The notes: a model not told the origin generated them from the letters alone. A stretch of DNA of 64,000 bases from Flagellimonas onchidii (GCF_004804315.1 NZ_SRXX01000007.1:124001-188000), one strand, 5' to 3'; numbered from the stretch's first letter, positions 8,856 through 19,727 are shown. A program made the numbers and translations.

Positions 8856-9704
8856 TTAATTCAGTCTTAGATTGTCTATTAGCCTTACGCCTTCGGCATA
8901 AACGGCAATAAATGCTCTATATTTTTTGTTTTGCTGCCTTTTTGATATTGGAGTCAATGTTTCTTCTTCCATTATTTCAAAATATTCCAGCTCCAATTGC
9001 TCATTTTTTTCGAATTGGGATTTTACCCATTCCGATATATAGATAGTACTTTCTATGCCAAATTTTGACTTGGCAGTCAATAAGGTTTTATAGATAAAGC
9101 TGGCCTCATTTCTTACCTTTTCTGACAGGCGTTCGTTGCGAGAACTCATTGCCAGTCCGTGAGATTCACGTTCTATGGAGCAAGGGATAATTTCGTAGGG
9201 CAAATTCTTCATTTGCGCCATTTTCTTGATGATTTGTAGCTGCTGAAAATCCTTTTCACCGAAATAAGCCCTGTCCGGTGACACAGTTCTTAGCAAAAGC
9301 TCTACTATAGTACCGACACCGTCAAAGTGTCCTTCCCTAAATTTGCCTTCCATTACTTTATCCAATCCCCCGAACTCATATGACTCGGAAACAATCTTTC
9401 CGTCATATATTTCACTTTCAGTTGGAGTAAATACTACAATGTTTTCAGAAACCTCATTTAACAAAGAGATATCTGCATCCATATTGCGGGGATACTTCTC
9501 AAGATCATCTTTTTTGTCAAACTGCGTGGGGTTTACAAAAATACTTACAACCACTACATCATTTTGACCTAAGGCAGTTTTAACCAAGGATAGATGCCCT
9601 TGATGCAATGCACCCATGGTAGGAACCAGCCCTATGGTTTGGTTTTCGGCCCGACAAACCGATAAGAATGAAATCAATCCCTTTTTTTGGTCAAAAACTC
9701 GCAT
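8856..9704 (-). CDS. panC: Pantothenate synthetase
   Basis: A 282-residue PanC that condenses pantoate with beta-alanine, using ATP, to give pantothenate. The nucleotidyltransferase HxGH motif is present (MGALHQGH, His34 and His37), as is the KMSKS-like SSRNERLS, together with IFVNPTQF and FGEKDFQQ. The frame can extend to a TTG at 9716, but a -7 box on this strand (9731-9724) would put the transcript start around 9718. The ATG at 9704 is therefore chosen (MRVFDQKK). It is first in the panC-panD-flippase operon, and panB is not nearby. Confidence 0.95.
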   Translation of the reverse strand: MRVFDQKKGLISFLSVCRAENQTIGLVPTMGALHQGHLSLVKTALGQNDVVVVSIFVNPTQFDKKDDLEKYPRNMDADISLLNEVSENIVVFTPTESEIYDGKIVSESYEFGGLDKVMEGKFREGHFDGVGTIVELLLRTVSPDRAYFGEKDFQQLQIIKKMAQMKNLPYEIIPCSIERESHGLAMSSRNERLSEKVRNEASFIYKTLLTAKSKFGIESTIYISEWVKSQFEKNEQLELEYFEIMEEETLTPISKRQQNKKYRAFIAVYAEGVRLIDNLRLN

Positions 9705-9723
9705 GGTAAAGTTCAAAAGCGTG

Positions 9724-9731
9724 CAAAAATA
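9724..9731 (-). promoter_or_regulatory. Promoter -7 box (TATTTTTG) of panC operon
   Basis: Exact TAnnTTTG match on the minus strand, 19 bases before the panC ATG. It is back to back with the -7 box at 9763-9770 of the divergent gene. Confidence 0.6.
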
Positions 9732-9762
9732 CTATAAATACTGCTTATCGGCATAATTTTTG

Positions 9763-9770
9763 TACTTTTG
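9763..9770 (+). promoter_or_regulatory. Promoter -7 box (TACTTTTG) of glycogen-synthase-like gene
   Basis: Exact TAnnTTTG match followed by CA, 36 bases before the ATG at 9807. It argues against an upstream start codon at 9768, which overlaps the box. Confidence 0.6.
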
Positions 9771-9806
9771 CAGCTACGTTTTTCGGATAAGCAAAAGAAA
9801 GTGTTT

Positions 9807-10616
9807 ATGAATGGTAAAAAGATATTGTTTGTATCTTCTGAATTAGTACCCTATCTCCCAGAGAACCCAGTTTCCTTAATGTCATATGAAGCACCCCGAA
9901 TGGTCAACAGCAATGGGGGCCAGATAAGGATTTTTATGCCAAGGTATGGAAATATTAACGAAAGAAGGCATCAATTACATGAGGTGATTCGTTTATCTGG
10001 GATGAACCTGGTTATCAATGATATGGACATGCCATTAATTATTAAGGTTGCTTCCATTCCAAGGGAGAGGATTCAGGTCTATTTTATAGATAACGAAGAA
10101 TATTTTAAAAGAAAGGCAACTTTTGAGGATGCAGAGGGCAATTTGTTCCCAGATAATGATGAACGGGCTATTTTCTTTGCCAAAGGTGTTGTTGAAACCG
10201 TTAAGAAACTTAATTGGTCACCAGATATTATACATGTCCATGGTTGGATGGCATCTTTACTTCCATTGTATTTGCGAAAATATTATGCGGATGAGCCCTT
10301 GTTTGCGGATAGTAAAATAGTCACTTCAGTCTATGATAGAGGGTACGAAGGAGAGTTGGATGGAGCCATGATAGATAAAATCGCATTTGACGGTATCGAA
10401 AAGGACAGTATTTCTTCACTTTCCCAACCTGACTATAATAATTTGTTAAAAGTTGCTGCCGATTATTCCGATGCCATTATTTTAGCCTCGGAAGAGGTGT
10501 CGGAAGACTTGAAAAATCATATTGCAAATCTTTCCAAGCCGGTATTGCCCTATGTGTCTCTTCAAGAGGCCGAGGAAGCATACACAAATTTCTATAAAAC
10601 AGAGGTTTTAAAATAA
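9807..10616 (+). CDS. Half-length glycogen/starch synthase-like protein (GT5 N-terminal domain only)
   Basis: A 269-residue protein matching only the N-terminal Rossmann domain of GT5 glycogen synthases: [15 protein letters not shown] at the start, [20 protein letters not shown], and [19 protein letters not shown] full GlgA is about 480 residues and has a C-terminal GT-B domain binding ADP-glucose, which is absent here. The KTGGL loop expected after SSELVPY is replaced by ENPVS. Catalysis is therefore unlikely and the role is unknown, despite the common annotation as glycogen synthase. It sits between panC (divergent) and a DUF4270 gene 5 bases downstream, and the open frame upstream of 9807 is probably untranslated. 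Confidence 0.8.
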   Translation: MNGKKILFVSSELVPYLPENPVSLMSYEAPRMVNSNGGQIRIFMPRYGNINERRHQLHEVIRLSGMNLVINDMDMPLIIKVASIPRERIQVYFIDNEEYFKRKATFEDAEGNLFPDNDERAIFFAKGVVETVKKLNWSPDIIHVHGWMASLLPLYLRKYYADEPLFADSKIVTSVYDRGYEGELDGAMIDKIAFDGIEKDSISSLSQPDYNNLLKVAADYSDAIILASEEVSEDLKNHIANLSKPVLPYVSLQEAEEAYTNFYKTEVLK

Positions 10617-10621
10617 ATTGC

Positions 10622-12448
10622 ATGAAATTTTCTAGGATTTTAAAAGTTTCAACATTGGTTGGGGCTTTATTTCTGATCGTTACTTCTTGTGAGGAGGAAT
10701 TAGGGACAATTGGAGAAGGAGTTATCGGAGGAGAGCCTTTTACTACGGGCAAACAAAGCTTTAATGTTTTTGCATATAATAAAGGTATAGAGGCGGTTCA
10801 AACCAACAGGTTGCCAATATATCAATTAGGAACTTTCAATGACCCGATTTTTGGACGAAGAAACGCAAGTATTGTTACCCAAGTTGCGTTGTCGACGGCA
10901 AATCCACTGTTTGGAGATTTATCACAAGAAACAGAAGATAATGCCGATAATGATGACTTGGCCTCAACTATCAAGGAAAATGAAACGGTAACCAAAGTAT
11001 ACCTTAATATACCATTTCAGTTGCCACCTACTTCACAAAGAGATACCGATGGAGATGGTGTAGAGGACGCATTTGAGCTTAATGAAGAAGCAATAAGTGA
11101 CCCTAATTCGGATACAGATGGTGATGGCGTTGGAGATAATGATGAACGAATTATCGGCTCCGACCCATTTAATCCAGATGAAGATGGTACTGGTGAAGAT
11201 TTTGTGGCCAATACTTTTGAAAAGGTATTCGATTTGGACAGTATTTATGGCTTGAATGCGTCTGACTTTACAGGTGAATTATTACAACGGACGGTAAACC
11301 TAAAAGTTTTTCGTTCCACTTTCTTTTTAAGGGATTTAGATCCAAACACCAATTTTGAGGAAGCACAGGAATATTTTTCAAATCAGGACTTTTCCAGCTT
11401 TGTTTCTAATGAGTTGTTCAATGGGGAAATAACCTTTACCAACAAGGAAGAGATAATCAGGGAATCTACCGTAGATGATCCCGATACTGATGTTGATGAA
11501 ACACAACAAGTGAAAGAAAGGATACCGCCAGGACTTAGAATTCCCTTGAATATTCCTTTTTTTCAAGAAATTCTGGATAAAGAAGGTCAATCTGAATTAT
11601 TGAGCGCGGCTAATTTCAACGATTTCTTCAGGGGAATCCAGATATCTGGTGAGGATATGGGAGACCTAATGTTTCTGTTAGATCTTACACAAGCCAACAT
11701 TACCATAACATATAATTACCAAGATTACAATGCTACGGACTCAGTTGTGGAAACGGTAGAGAGAGATTTTAGACTTAACCTTTTGGTCAATACAAATGGT
11801 TTGTTATCAGGGAATGCTGTAAACACTTTTGTTGATGAAGCTTCGGCTGTTCCAAATGTTTTGGATGATGGTGAAAATGCATCCAGGATATACGTAAAAG
11901 GAGCCCAAACGTTTACCGAGATTAGACTTTTTGATGAAGCCGAAAATGGAGGTTCAGGTATAATAAACGAAATACGCTCAAACAATTGGATTATCAATGA
12001 AGCTAATTTGGTTTTCTATGTCGATCAATCTGCCGGAATTGAAGAAGAGCCGCCACGATTATATCTTTACAATGCAGAAACAAATCGACCAATATTTAAC
12101 CCTCAAAATGAAAGGTTTGATGTGGATGAGCCACTTGGTCGTTTCTTGGATTTTGATGGCATTCTGGAAAAAGATAATGGAAAAGGGTTAAAATATACTT
12201 TCAGAATTACGGATCATATCAACAATATTATTATTCGAGACTCTGTCAATGCTAGACTTGCCCTTACATCAACCTCGAATATTTTGGATCCTAGGGTTTC
12301 AGAATCCATTAGCGATGAGGCTCCTAATATTGATGTTCCCATAATGTCTATCGTTAACCCGTTGGGAACTGTGCTCTACGGAAGTACAGAGGATGTCGGC
12401 ACTGATAGAAAGCTAAAGTTGGAGATTTATTACACTCAGGCCGATTGA
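10622..12448 (+). CDS. DUF4270 lipoprotein with calcium-binding-type Asp repeats
   Basis: A 608-residue outer lipoprotein with a signal peptide ending LIVTSC (Cys23) and the DUF4270 pattern ([24 protein letters not shown] and YNYQDYN, with the C-terminal [10 protein letters not shown]). Residues about 139-188 contain two Asp-rich segments, [12 protein letters not shown] and [12 protein letters not shown], of the thrombospondin type-3 / calcium-binding kind, inserted early in the domain. DUF4270 function is unknown, and members are typically beta-rich surface proteins of Bacteroidota. It is 5 bases after the glycogen-synthase-like gene and upstream of glmS, which has its own promoter. Confidence 0.85.
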   Translation: MKFSRILKVSTLVGALFLIVTSCEEELGTIGEGVIGGEPFTTGKQSFNVFAYNKGIEAVQTNRLPIYQLGTFNDPIFGRRNASIVTQVALSTANPLFGDLSQETEDNADNDDLASTIKENETVTKVYLNIPFQLPPTSQRDTDGDGVEDAFELNEEAISDPNSDTDGDGVGDNDERIIGSDPFNPDEDGTGEDFVANTFEKVFDLDSIYGLNASDFTGELLQRTVNLKVFRSTFFLRDLDPNTNFEEAQEYFSNQDFSSFVSNELFNGEITFTNKEEIIRESTVDDPDTDVDETQQVKERIPPGLRIPLNIPFFQEILDKEGQSELLSAANFNDFFRGIQISGEDMGDLMFLLDLTQANITITYNYQDYNATDSVVETVERDFRLNLLVNTNGLLSGNAVNTFVDEASAVPNVLDDGENASRIYVKGAQTFTEIRLFDEAENGGSGIINEIRSNNWIINEANLVFYVDQSAGIEEEPPRLYLYNAETNRPIFNPQNERFDVDEPLGRFLDFDGILEKDNGKGLKYTFRITDHINNIIIRDSVNARLALTSTSNILDPRVSESISDEAPNIDVPIMSIVNPLGTVLYGSTEDVGTDRKLKLEIYYTQAD

Positions 12449-12527
12449 TAAATTTCATTATTTCTGTCTTTTATAGAGTTTTTCTGCTTTAGAACTTGCG
12501 TGATACTATTTATCCCGACTGTAATGC

Positions 12528-12535
12528 TAAATTTG
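12528..12535 (+). promoter_or_regulatory. Promoter -7 box (TAAATTTG) of glmS
   Basis: Exact TAnnTTTG match followed by CA, 28 bases before the glmS ATG. No glmS ribozyme is visible in the short leader. Confidence 0.6.
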
Positions 12536-12563
12536 CATATAACTCAAACAAAAAATTGTTCTT

Positions 12564-14411
12564 ATGTGTGGAATTGTCGGATATATAGGTCATCGTGATG
12601 CCTATCCAGTTATAATAAAGGGTCTGCAAAGACTAGAATACAGAGGATATGATAGTGCGGGGATTGTGCTGTTTGATGGAGAGGAAACCCATCTTTCTAA
12701 GACAAAAGGTAAAGTAGAAGATTTAAAAAAGAAGTCAAAAGCAACCATTGAAACTCGCGGTAAATTGGGTCTTGGACACACCAGATGGGCTACCCATGGA
12801 GTTCCCAACGATTTAAACTCCCACCCACATTATTCGAATTCTGGTGATTTGGTCATCATCCATAATGGAATCATTGAGAATTACGAAGCTATCAAAACAG
12901 CCCTTATTGAGCGTGGGTATACCTTTGAATCCGATACAGATACAGAGGTTTTAGTTAACCTAATAGAGGAAGTCAAGAAAAAAGAGGGGGTGAAATTGGG
13001 TCAAGCTGTTCAGATTGCATTGAATCAAGTTGTAGGAGCATATGCCATTGCCGTTTTTGACAAAAACAAGCCAGACGAAATAGTAGTGGCCAAATTAGGT
13101 AGCCCTTTGGCAATTGGAATTGGTGAAAATGAATATTTCATCGCGTCTGATGCTTCTCCATTTATTGAGTTTACAAACAATGCGGTGTATTTGGAAGATG
13201 AAGAAATGGCGATTGTGCGAATTGGAAAGGAAATCAAATTGCGCAAAATAAAAGATGATGCTATAGCTTATCCCAATATTCTTGAACTTCAACTAAACCT
13301 TGAAGAAATTGAAAAAGGAGGCTATGATCATTTTATGCTCAAGGAAATCTACGAGCAACCTCGGGCTATAATGGATACTTATAGGGGTCGATTATTAGCG
13401 GATCAAGGAATAATTAAAATGGCGGGGATTGATCAAAATCTCGAAAAATTCCTTAATGCGGATAGAATAATCATTGTGGCATGCGGGACATCTTGGCATG
13501 CCGGACTGGTGGCGGAATATATCTTTGAAGATTTGGCAAGGATTCCGGTAGAGGTAGAATATGCTTCCGAGTTTAGATACAGAAACCCGGTTATTACAGA
13601 AAACGATGTATTGATTGCCATTTCGCAATCAGGAGAAACGGCAGATACTTTGGCGGCCATTAAATTGGCCAAGGAAAAAGGAGCTTTTGTTTTTGGCGTA
13701 TGTAATGTAGTAGGTTCATCTATTGCAAGAGAAACCCATGCCGGAGCTTATACGCATGCAGGTCCCGAAATTGGAGTTGCCTCTACGAAAGCCTTTACCA
13801 CCCAAATTACGGTCCTTACCCTTATTGCATTGAAACTGGCGCATGAAAAAGGGGTATTTCCAGAATCCAAGTACCATGAGTATCTGACAGAACTGGAAAG
13901 TGTTCCAAACAAAGTGGAGAAGATGCTGGAGTCTAACCAAATTGTAGAGGGTATTTCGGAAATATTTAAAGATTCTTCCAACTGTCTTTATCTTGGACGG
14001 GGGTATAACTTTCCAGTGGCCCTTGAGGGTGCTCTTAAACTAAAGGAAATAAGCTACATCCATGCAGAAGGGTATCCCGCTGCAGAAATGAAGCATGGAC
14101 CAATTGCATTGATTGATGAACAAATGCCCGTGGTTGTAATAGCTACCAAAAAAGGACATTATGAAAAAGTGGTGAGCAATATTCAGGAAATCAAATCCAG
14201 AAGTGGTAAGATCATCGCTATAGTTACTGAAGGAGATGTTACCGTAAAAGAGTTGGCCGATCATGTTATTGAAGTTCCGAGCACCTCTGAAAGTCTTTCA
14301 CCGTTGCTTACAACAATTCCTTTACAATTGTTGTCGTACCACATAGCAGTGATGAGAGGATGTAATGTTGACCAACCTCGAAACCTTGCAAAATCGGTTA
14401 CTGTGGAGTGA
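12564..14411 (+). CDS. glmS: Glutamine--fructose-6-phosphate aminotransferase (isomerizing)
   Basis: A 615-residue GlmS that makes glucosamine-6-phosphate from fructose-6-phosphate and glutamine, the entry point to UDP-GlcNAc for peptidoglycan and LPS. The N-terminal class-II glutaminase domain starts MCGIVGYIGH with nucleophile Cys2 after Met removal, and has RGYDSAGI and GHTRWATHG. Two SIS sugar-isomerase domains follow, with CGTSWHAG, SQSGETADT, STKAFTTQ, EGALKLKEISYIHAE and the C-terminal QPRNLAKSVTVE. All are canonical. It has its own promoter and ends at a rho-independent terminator. Confidence 0.98.
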   Translation: MCGIVGYIGHRDAYPVIIKGLQRLEYRGYDSAGIVLFDGEETHLSKTKGKVEDLKKKSKATIETRGKLGLGHTRWATHGVPNDLNSHPHYSNSGDLVIIHNGIIENYEAIKTALIERGYTFESDTDTEVLVNLIEEVKKKEGVKLGQAVQIALNQVVGAYAIAVFDKNKPDEIVVAKLGSPLAIGIGENEYFIASDASPFIEFTNNAVYLEDEEMAIVRIGKEIKLRKIKDDAIAYPNILELQLNLEEIEKGGYDHFMLKEIYEQPRAIMDTYRGRLLADQGIIKMAGIDQNLEKFLNADRIIIVACGTSWHAGLVAEYIFEDLARIPVEVEYASEFRYRNPVITENDVLIAISQSGETADTLAAIKLAKEKGAFVFGVCNVVGSSIARETHAGAYTHAGPEIGVASTKAFTTQITVLTLIALKLAHEKGVFPESKYHEYLTELESVPNKVEKMLESNQIVEGISEIFKDSSNCLYLGRGYNFPVALEGALKLKEISYIHAEGYPAAEMKHGPIALIDEQMPVVVIATKKGHYEKVVSNIQEIKSRSGKIIAIVTEGDVTVKELADHVIEVPSTSESLSPLLTTIPLQLLSYHIAVMRGCNVDQPRNLAKSVTVE

Positions 14412-14436
14412 CTTACTTAAAATCAAATAATTAAGA

Positions 14437-14466
14437 AAAAGGCATCGATTTCGATGTCTTTTTTGT
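14437..14466 (+). terminator. Rho-independent terminator of glmS
   Basis: Stem AAGGCATCG / CGATGTCTT (one G-U pair) with a four-base loop and a following T-run, 26 bases after the glmS stop. Confidence 0.75.
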
Positions 14467-14621
14467 TAAAACCATAGTTAAACTGGGGTTTTTTTATCAA
14501 AAAATTACTATGCATGCATAATTTTTTTTCAATTTTGTAGAAATCAAATGAAAAAAAATGTATCTTCCGACTCCATAACTTAGCAGGTACTTAAAATCTA
14601 ACTAACTCAAATTTAAAGCCG

Positions 14622-17384
14622 ATGAGACTATTAATGATTATTTCCTTAATGTTGTTTGGGGTTATCTCTTATGCGCAAACAACGGTACAAGGGAAAGTAG
14701 TTGATGAAAACAATGAACCTATACCGGGAGCGAATGTGGTTCTGGTTGGAAAGGCAGAGGGAACCACTACTGATTTTGATGGAAATTTCACTTTTAACAC
14801 TTCTGAGTTGCCGCCTTTTCAATTACGTGTTACGAGCATCGGATTTTCAGATTTCCTTGCCAATGTAACTTCAAATAATCAAACACTTTCCATTACACTT
14901 GCCGAAGCGTCCACTATTTTGGATGAGATTGTGATTTCGGCTTCACGCACACCTGAACGTATTTTTGAATCCCCGGTCTCTGTAGAAAGATTTGGATTGA
15001 AAGAAATCAAGAATACTACTGCTGAATCCTTTTACGGAGGATTGCAAAACTTAAAAGGAGTCGATATTAACACGAATAGTTTAACATTTCAATCTATCAA
15101 TACAAGAGGTTTTGCCACTTTTGCGAACAATAGGTTTTTGCAATTAGTTGATGGAATGGATAACTCAGCACCAGGGCTGAACTTTGTTCTAGGAAATCTA
15201 GTGGGTATGTCAGAATTGGAAGTGCAAAGCATAGAGATTCTTCCTGGGGCATCTTCTGCACTTTATGGGGCAGGTGCATTTAACGGAATTTTGTTTATGC
15301 AAAGTAAAAGTCCATTTGACTTTCAGGGTATAAGTGCTTATGCCAAAACAGGGATTACATCTCAGGAAGCGGCTGGCGATGACAATTACTATGATTTAGG
15401 TATAAGGGTGGCCCATGCATTTAGTGACAAACTTGCGGTGAAAGCGAACCTTTCCTATTTAAAGGGAGAAGACTGGCATGCAGTGAGTACTTTAGATCTT
15501 TCCAATTTAGGAGCTGATAGAACTGACCCTAATTACAATGGTCTTAACATTTATGGTGACGAAGTTACTACCCTGTTGAACTTTGATGCTGCGGCGGGAT
15601 TTCCAACAGGAACAGTAGGTTCGGCCAATGTTTCGCGTACTGGATATGCCGAAAGTGACTTGGTTGATTATGATGCCGAAAGTGTAAAAACTGATTTTTC
15701 AGTTTTCTATAGACCCTTTGCTGATGATTTCGAAATTATCTATAATGGACGTGTAGGTCGTGGTAACACAATTTATCAAGGAGCCAACAGATATTCCGTA
15801 AAAAACTTTATTCTTCAACAGCACAAAATTGAATTTAGAAACAAGAACTTTTTCTTAAGGGGATATATTACCACGGAAAATTCTGGAGATTCCTATGATA
15901 CCCGGTTTACGGCCATCAATGTGAACAGAAGATGGAAATCGGATACACAATGGTTTACGGAGTATGCGGGAACCTATATACCAACCTACCTTGGTGGTAT
16001 TCAACAAGGTGGACTTACTCCCGAACAAGCCTCGGTTGCGGCCCATGCAGCTGCGAGACAAGCGGCGGACACGGGTAGATTGATTCCAGGCACCGCCGCA
16101 TTCCAAAGTGCATTTAACTCTGTTATCAGTGATGGAGATTTAACAACAGGAGCTAAATTTATAGACAATACCAAGTTTCGCCATGTTAATGGAAACTATA
16201 ACTTGGCCCATTTGATTGATGATTGGGCCGATTTGCAAATTGGAGGTTCATACAGACAATATGAACTAAATTCTGGCGGAACTATTTTCACAGATTCGGA
16301 TGGGCCGATTAAATACAATGAATATGGAGCCTATGTCCAACTGCAAAAGAAGTTTATGGATGATCGCTTCAAATTCACAGGCTCTGCACGATATGATAAA
16401 AATGAGTTCTTTGATGGGTTTGTTTCTCCGCGTGTGGCTCTTGCCTATACAGCAGGTGAGAATAGGAACCATAACTTTAGAATCTCAGCGCAGCAAGGTT
16501 TTAGAAATCCGACTACTCAGGATCTTTTTATTGGCTTAAACGCTGGGTCGGCAATTTTAGTAGGATCTGCCCCAAATAATTTGGATAGGGATGTTAGAAC
16601 TTTTAATGTAAGTCAAAGTGGTCAAGATTTAATTGGCCAGTCATCTGTAAATGTTGTTGGTCGGGCTGCTTACGAAAATGCGTACTCATTGAGTTCGGTG
16701 CTTAGCGGAACACCTGAAGTTGCCAATTCCTCACTAATCAAACCTGAAGAAATAACCACTTTTGAAGCTGGGTATAGAGGTCAAATCGGGAAATTCACAA
16801 TTGATTTAAGTGGATATTACAATCGATACAAAGACTTTATATCAACGGTTACAGTACTAGTTCCATTTTATGGAACAGCTGGTGATGGTGGACTTTCCCT
16901 TTTAGCACTTCAAAATGGTGATAGGCAACCTTACCAAACATACACTAATTCTTCTGCAGACATTGATTCTTGGGGAGGAACCATCGGGGTAGATACTAAG
17001 GTTTTTGGAAATTTTGATTTAGGAGTTAATTATACTTATGCAGAGTTGGATTTTGACAAAAATAGGTTTCCAGATTTTGAAACCAATTTCAATACACCAA
17101 AGCATAGGGTAAAAGCTTCCTTTGGGAATACAGAGTTGTTTAAAAACTTTGGATTTAATGTAAACTATAGATGGAGCGACAGCTTTTTCTGGGAAGCAAC
17201 TTTTGCTGATGGTGATGTGCCTTCATTTACGGTTTTGGATGCTCAGATCAATTATGCTGTTCCAAGTATAAAATCAGTTTTTAAAGCTGGAGGGTCAAAC
17301 CTATTGGGAGATGAATATTTCCAGGCAATAGGAACAGGTAACGTAGGTTCTATCTATTACGTTTCATGGACAATCAACCCTTAG
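14622..17384 (+). CDS. TonB-dependent receptor with carboxypeptidase-regulatory-like domain
   Basis: A 920-residue outer-membrane receptor. It has a signal peptide (cleavage near Ala18, ISYAQ), then a CarboxypepD_reg-like beta-sandwich (about 20-105: VQGKVVDENNEPIPGANVVL, TTDFDGNF). The TonB-box/plug region follows (DEIVISASRTPERIFE, with ALYGAGAFNGILFMQSKSP), then a 22-strand barrel ending in an aromatic-rich strand. The plug begins like a vitamin/siderophore-type receptor rather than a SusC. No SusD partner or degradative enzyme is adjacent, so the ligand is unknown. The 210-base gap upstream holds the glmS terminator and an AT-rich stretch, without a consensus -7 box. A strong terminator follows. 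Confidence 0.9.
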   Translation: MRLLMIISLMLFGVISYAQTTVQGKVVDENNEPIPGANVVLVGKAEGTTTDFDGNFTFNTSELPPFQLRVTSIGFSDFLANVTSNNQTLSITLAEASTILDEIVISASRTPERIFESPVSVERFGLKEIKNTTAESFYGGLQNLKGVDINTNSLTFQSINTRGFATFANNRFLQLVDGMDNSAPGLNFVLGNLVGMSELEVQSIEILPGASSALYGAGAFNGILFMQSKSPFDFQGISAYAKTGITSQEAAGDDNYYDLGIRVAHAFSDKLAVKANLSYLKGEDWHAVSTLDLSNLGADRTDPNYNGLNIYGDEVTTLLNFDAAAGFPTGTVGSANVSRTGYAESDLVDYDAESVKTDFSVFYRPFADDFEIIYNGRVGRGNTIYQGANRYSVKNFILQQHKIEFRNKNFFLRGYITTENSGDSYDTRFTAINVNRRWKSDTQWFTEYAGTYIPTYLGGIQQGGLTPEQASVAAHAAARQAADTGRLIPGTAAFQSAFNSVISDGDLTTGAKFIDNTKFRHVNGNYNLAHLIDDWADLQIGGSYRQYELNSGGTIFTDSDGPIKYNEYGAYVQLQKKFMDDRFKFTGSARYDKNEFFDGFVSPRVALAYTAGENRNHNFRISAQQGFRNPTTQDLFIGLNAGSAILVGSAPNNLDRDVRTFNVSQSGQDLIGQSSVNVVGRAAYENAYSLSSVLSGTPEVANSSLIKPEEITTFEAGYRGQIGKFTIDLSGYYNRYKDFISTVTVLVPFYGTAGDGGLSLLALQNGDRQPYQTYTNSSADIDSWGGTIGVDTKVFGNFDLGVNYTYAELDFDKNRFPDFETNFNTPKHRVKASFGNTELFKNFGFNVNYRWSDSFFWEATFADGDVPSFTVLDAQINYAVPSIKSVFKAGGSNLLGDEYFQAIGTGNVGSIYYVSWTINP

Positions 17385-17406
17385 GAATAGGGAAAAGAAT
17401 ATTTGG

Positions 17407-17437
17407 AAAAAGCATCGAAATTTTCGATGCTTTTTTT
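17407..17437 (+). terminator. Rho-independent terminator of TonB receptor gene
   Basis: Perfect 14-bp stem AAAAAGCATCGAAA / TTTCGATGCTTTTT closed by a single T, followed by T's. It separates the receptor gene from atpD and, being A/T-flanked, could work in both directions. Confidence 0.85.
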
Positions 17438-17483
17438 GTTGCTAAAAAAACAAATTTTAAGTTTCTTATTACAAACGGAATAG

Positions 17484-19058
<1,575 letters not shown>

Positions 19059-19063
19059 TTAGT

Positions 19064-19125
19064 TTTTGGTTGCTAGTTGATGGTTGTTTGTATGCGCTAT
19101 CAACGAACAACGAACAACGAACAAC
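19064..19125 (+). repeat. GTTG / CGAACAAC repeat tract forming an imperfect hairpin between atpD and atpC
   Basis: The intergenic stretch holds GTTG-rich sequence (about 19064-19090), then three tandem CGAACAA units (about 19103-19124). The two arms are partly complementary, so the mRNA may fold between the cistrons. Low-complexity tracts of this kind are common intergenic filler in Flavobacteriaceae, and no function is claimed. Confidence 0.4.
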
Positions 19126-19131
19126 ATATTT

Positions 19132-19410
19132 ATGTATTTAGAAATTGTATCACCAGAAGCCACTTTGTTCGCAGGAGAAGTAACCTCGGTAACTGTTCCT
19201 GGTATTAATGGCGAATTTCAAATGTTGCAAAACCACGCACCTATAGTTTCCTTATTACAAGAAGGAGATGTGAAAGTGCAAGGAGATATCACTATTGAGG
19301 AAGATTTTCAGAATAAATTTTCCAAGGGACCAAATGGAGAAACTGTTTTGTCGATTTCTAGTGGCACAATTGAGATGAAGGACAACAAGGTTATCGTATT
19401 GGCAGATTAG
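19132..19410 (+). CDS. atpC: ATP synthase F1 subunit epsilon (short form)
   Basis: A 92-residue epsilon subunit starting MYLEIVSPEATLFAGEVTS. It comprises only the N-terminal beta-sandwich (PGINGEFQMLQNHAPIVS is the conserved core) that contacts gamma and the c-ring. The C-terminal two-helix domain, which in about 135-residue epsilon subunits inhibits ATP hydrolysis, is absent. The frame opens at 19084, but the first 16 residues (encoded by the CGAACAA tract) are not part of the family. Short epsilons are normal in Flavobacteria. Co-transcribed with atpD and followed by a terminator. Confidence 0.93.
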   Translation: MYLEIVSPEATLFAGEVTSVTVPGINGEFQMLQNHAPIVSLLQEGDVKVQGDITIEEDFQNKFSKGPNGETVLSISSGTIEMKDNKVIVLAD

Positions 19411-19430
19411 GCCAATTACAAAATATAACT

Positions 19431-19477
19431 AAAAAGCCGCGGTCACTGAGCGAAGTCGAAGTGTAAGCGGCTTTTTT
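19431..19477 (+). terminator. Rho-independent terminator of atpD-atpC with REP-like insert in the loop
   Basis: Stem AAAAAGCCGC (19431-19440) / GCGGCTTTTTT (19467-19477). The 26-base loop holds a second dyad, CACTGAGCGAAGTCGAAGTG, a REP-like sequence. Confidence 0.75.
19444..19463 (+). repeat. REP-like palindrome (CACTGAGCGAAGTCGAAGTG)
   Basis: Imperfect palindrome with CACT/AGTG ends around a GAGCGAAGTCGA core, located inside the atpC terminator loop. It shares the GAG...GTCGA core with the element at 19505-19530. Confidence 0.5.
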
Positions 19478-19504
19478 AATTGATAATATTGATTTCCCTT
19501 GAAA

Positions 19505-19530
19505 TGTCATCCTGAGCTTGTCGAAGGATT
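19505..19530 (+). repeat. REP-like palindrome overlapping the 3' end of an HTH gene
   Basis: The segment with ATCCTGAGCTTGTCGAAGGAT is an imperfect palindrome (ATCCT...AGGAT). On the minus strand it encodes the last residues NPSTSSG and the TGA stop of the HTH regulator. This word is widespread as an interspersed repeat in bacterial genomes, though copy number here cannot be counted. Confidence 0.5.
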
Positions 19531-19725
19531 ATACTCCAAAATATCTGCCGGCTGACAATCCAGTTCTTTGCAGATAGCCTCTAAAGTTGAAAAACGAATT
19601 GCCTTGGCCTTTCCCGTTTTAAGAATGGACAGATTAGCCGTGGTAATCCCGATTTTTTCGGCCAGCTCATTGCTCTTCATCTTCCGCTTGGCAAGCATTA
19701 CATCTAAATTTATAATAATGGGCAT
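19507..19725 (-). CDS. Small XRE/Cro-family HTH regulator (YozG-like)
   Basis: A 72-residue DNA-binding protein that is essentially one helix-turn-helix domain: NELAEKIGITTANLSILKTGKAKAIRFSTLEAICKELD in two halves, with DILEY closing it. This is the YozG-like pattern usually paired with a DUF2975 membrane protein, as here, where the partner ends 2 bases upstream. The C-terminal residues NPSTSSG and the stop are encoded by a REP-like palindrome, so the original C-terminus has probably been replaced. It likely regulates its own operon through the dyads at 20251-20307. Confidence 0.85.
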   Translation of the reverse strand: MPIIINLDVMLAKRKMKSNELAEKIGITTANLSILKTGKAKAIRFSTLEAICKELDCQPADILEYNPSTSSG

Positions 19726-19727
19726 AA

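Noticed and set aside
14500-14526. AT-rich dyad with ATGCATGCAT upstream of the first TonB receptor as an operator
   Set aside because: It is a simple AT palindrome with an alternating core and no second copy; it could be chance.
19081-19131. CGAACAA tract as a binding-site array (iterons)
   Set aside because: Only three short units inside an operon gap, within low-complexity sequence; no replication gene nearby.
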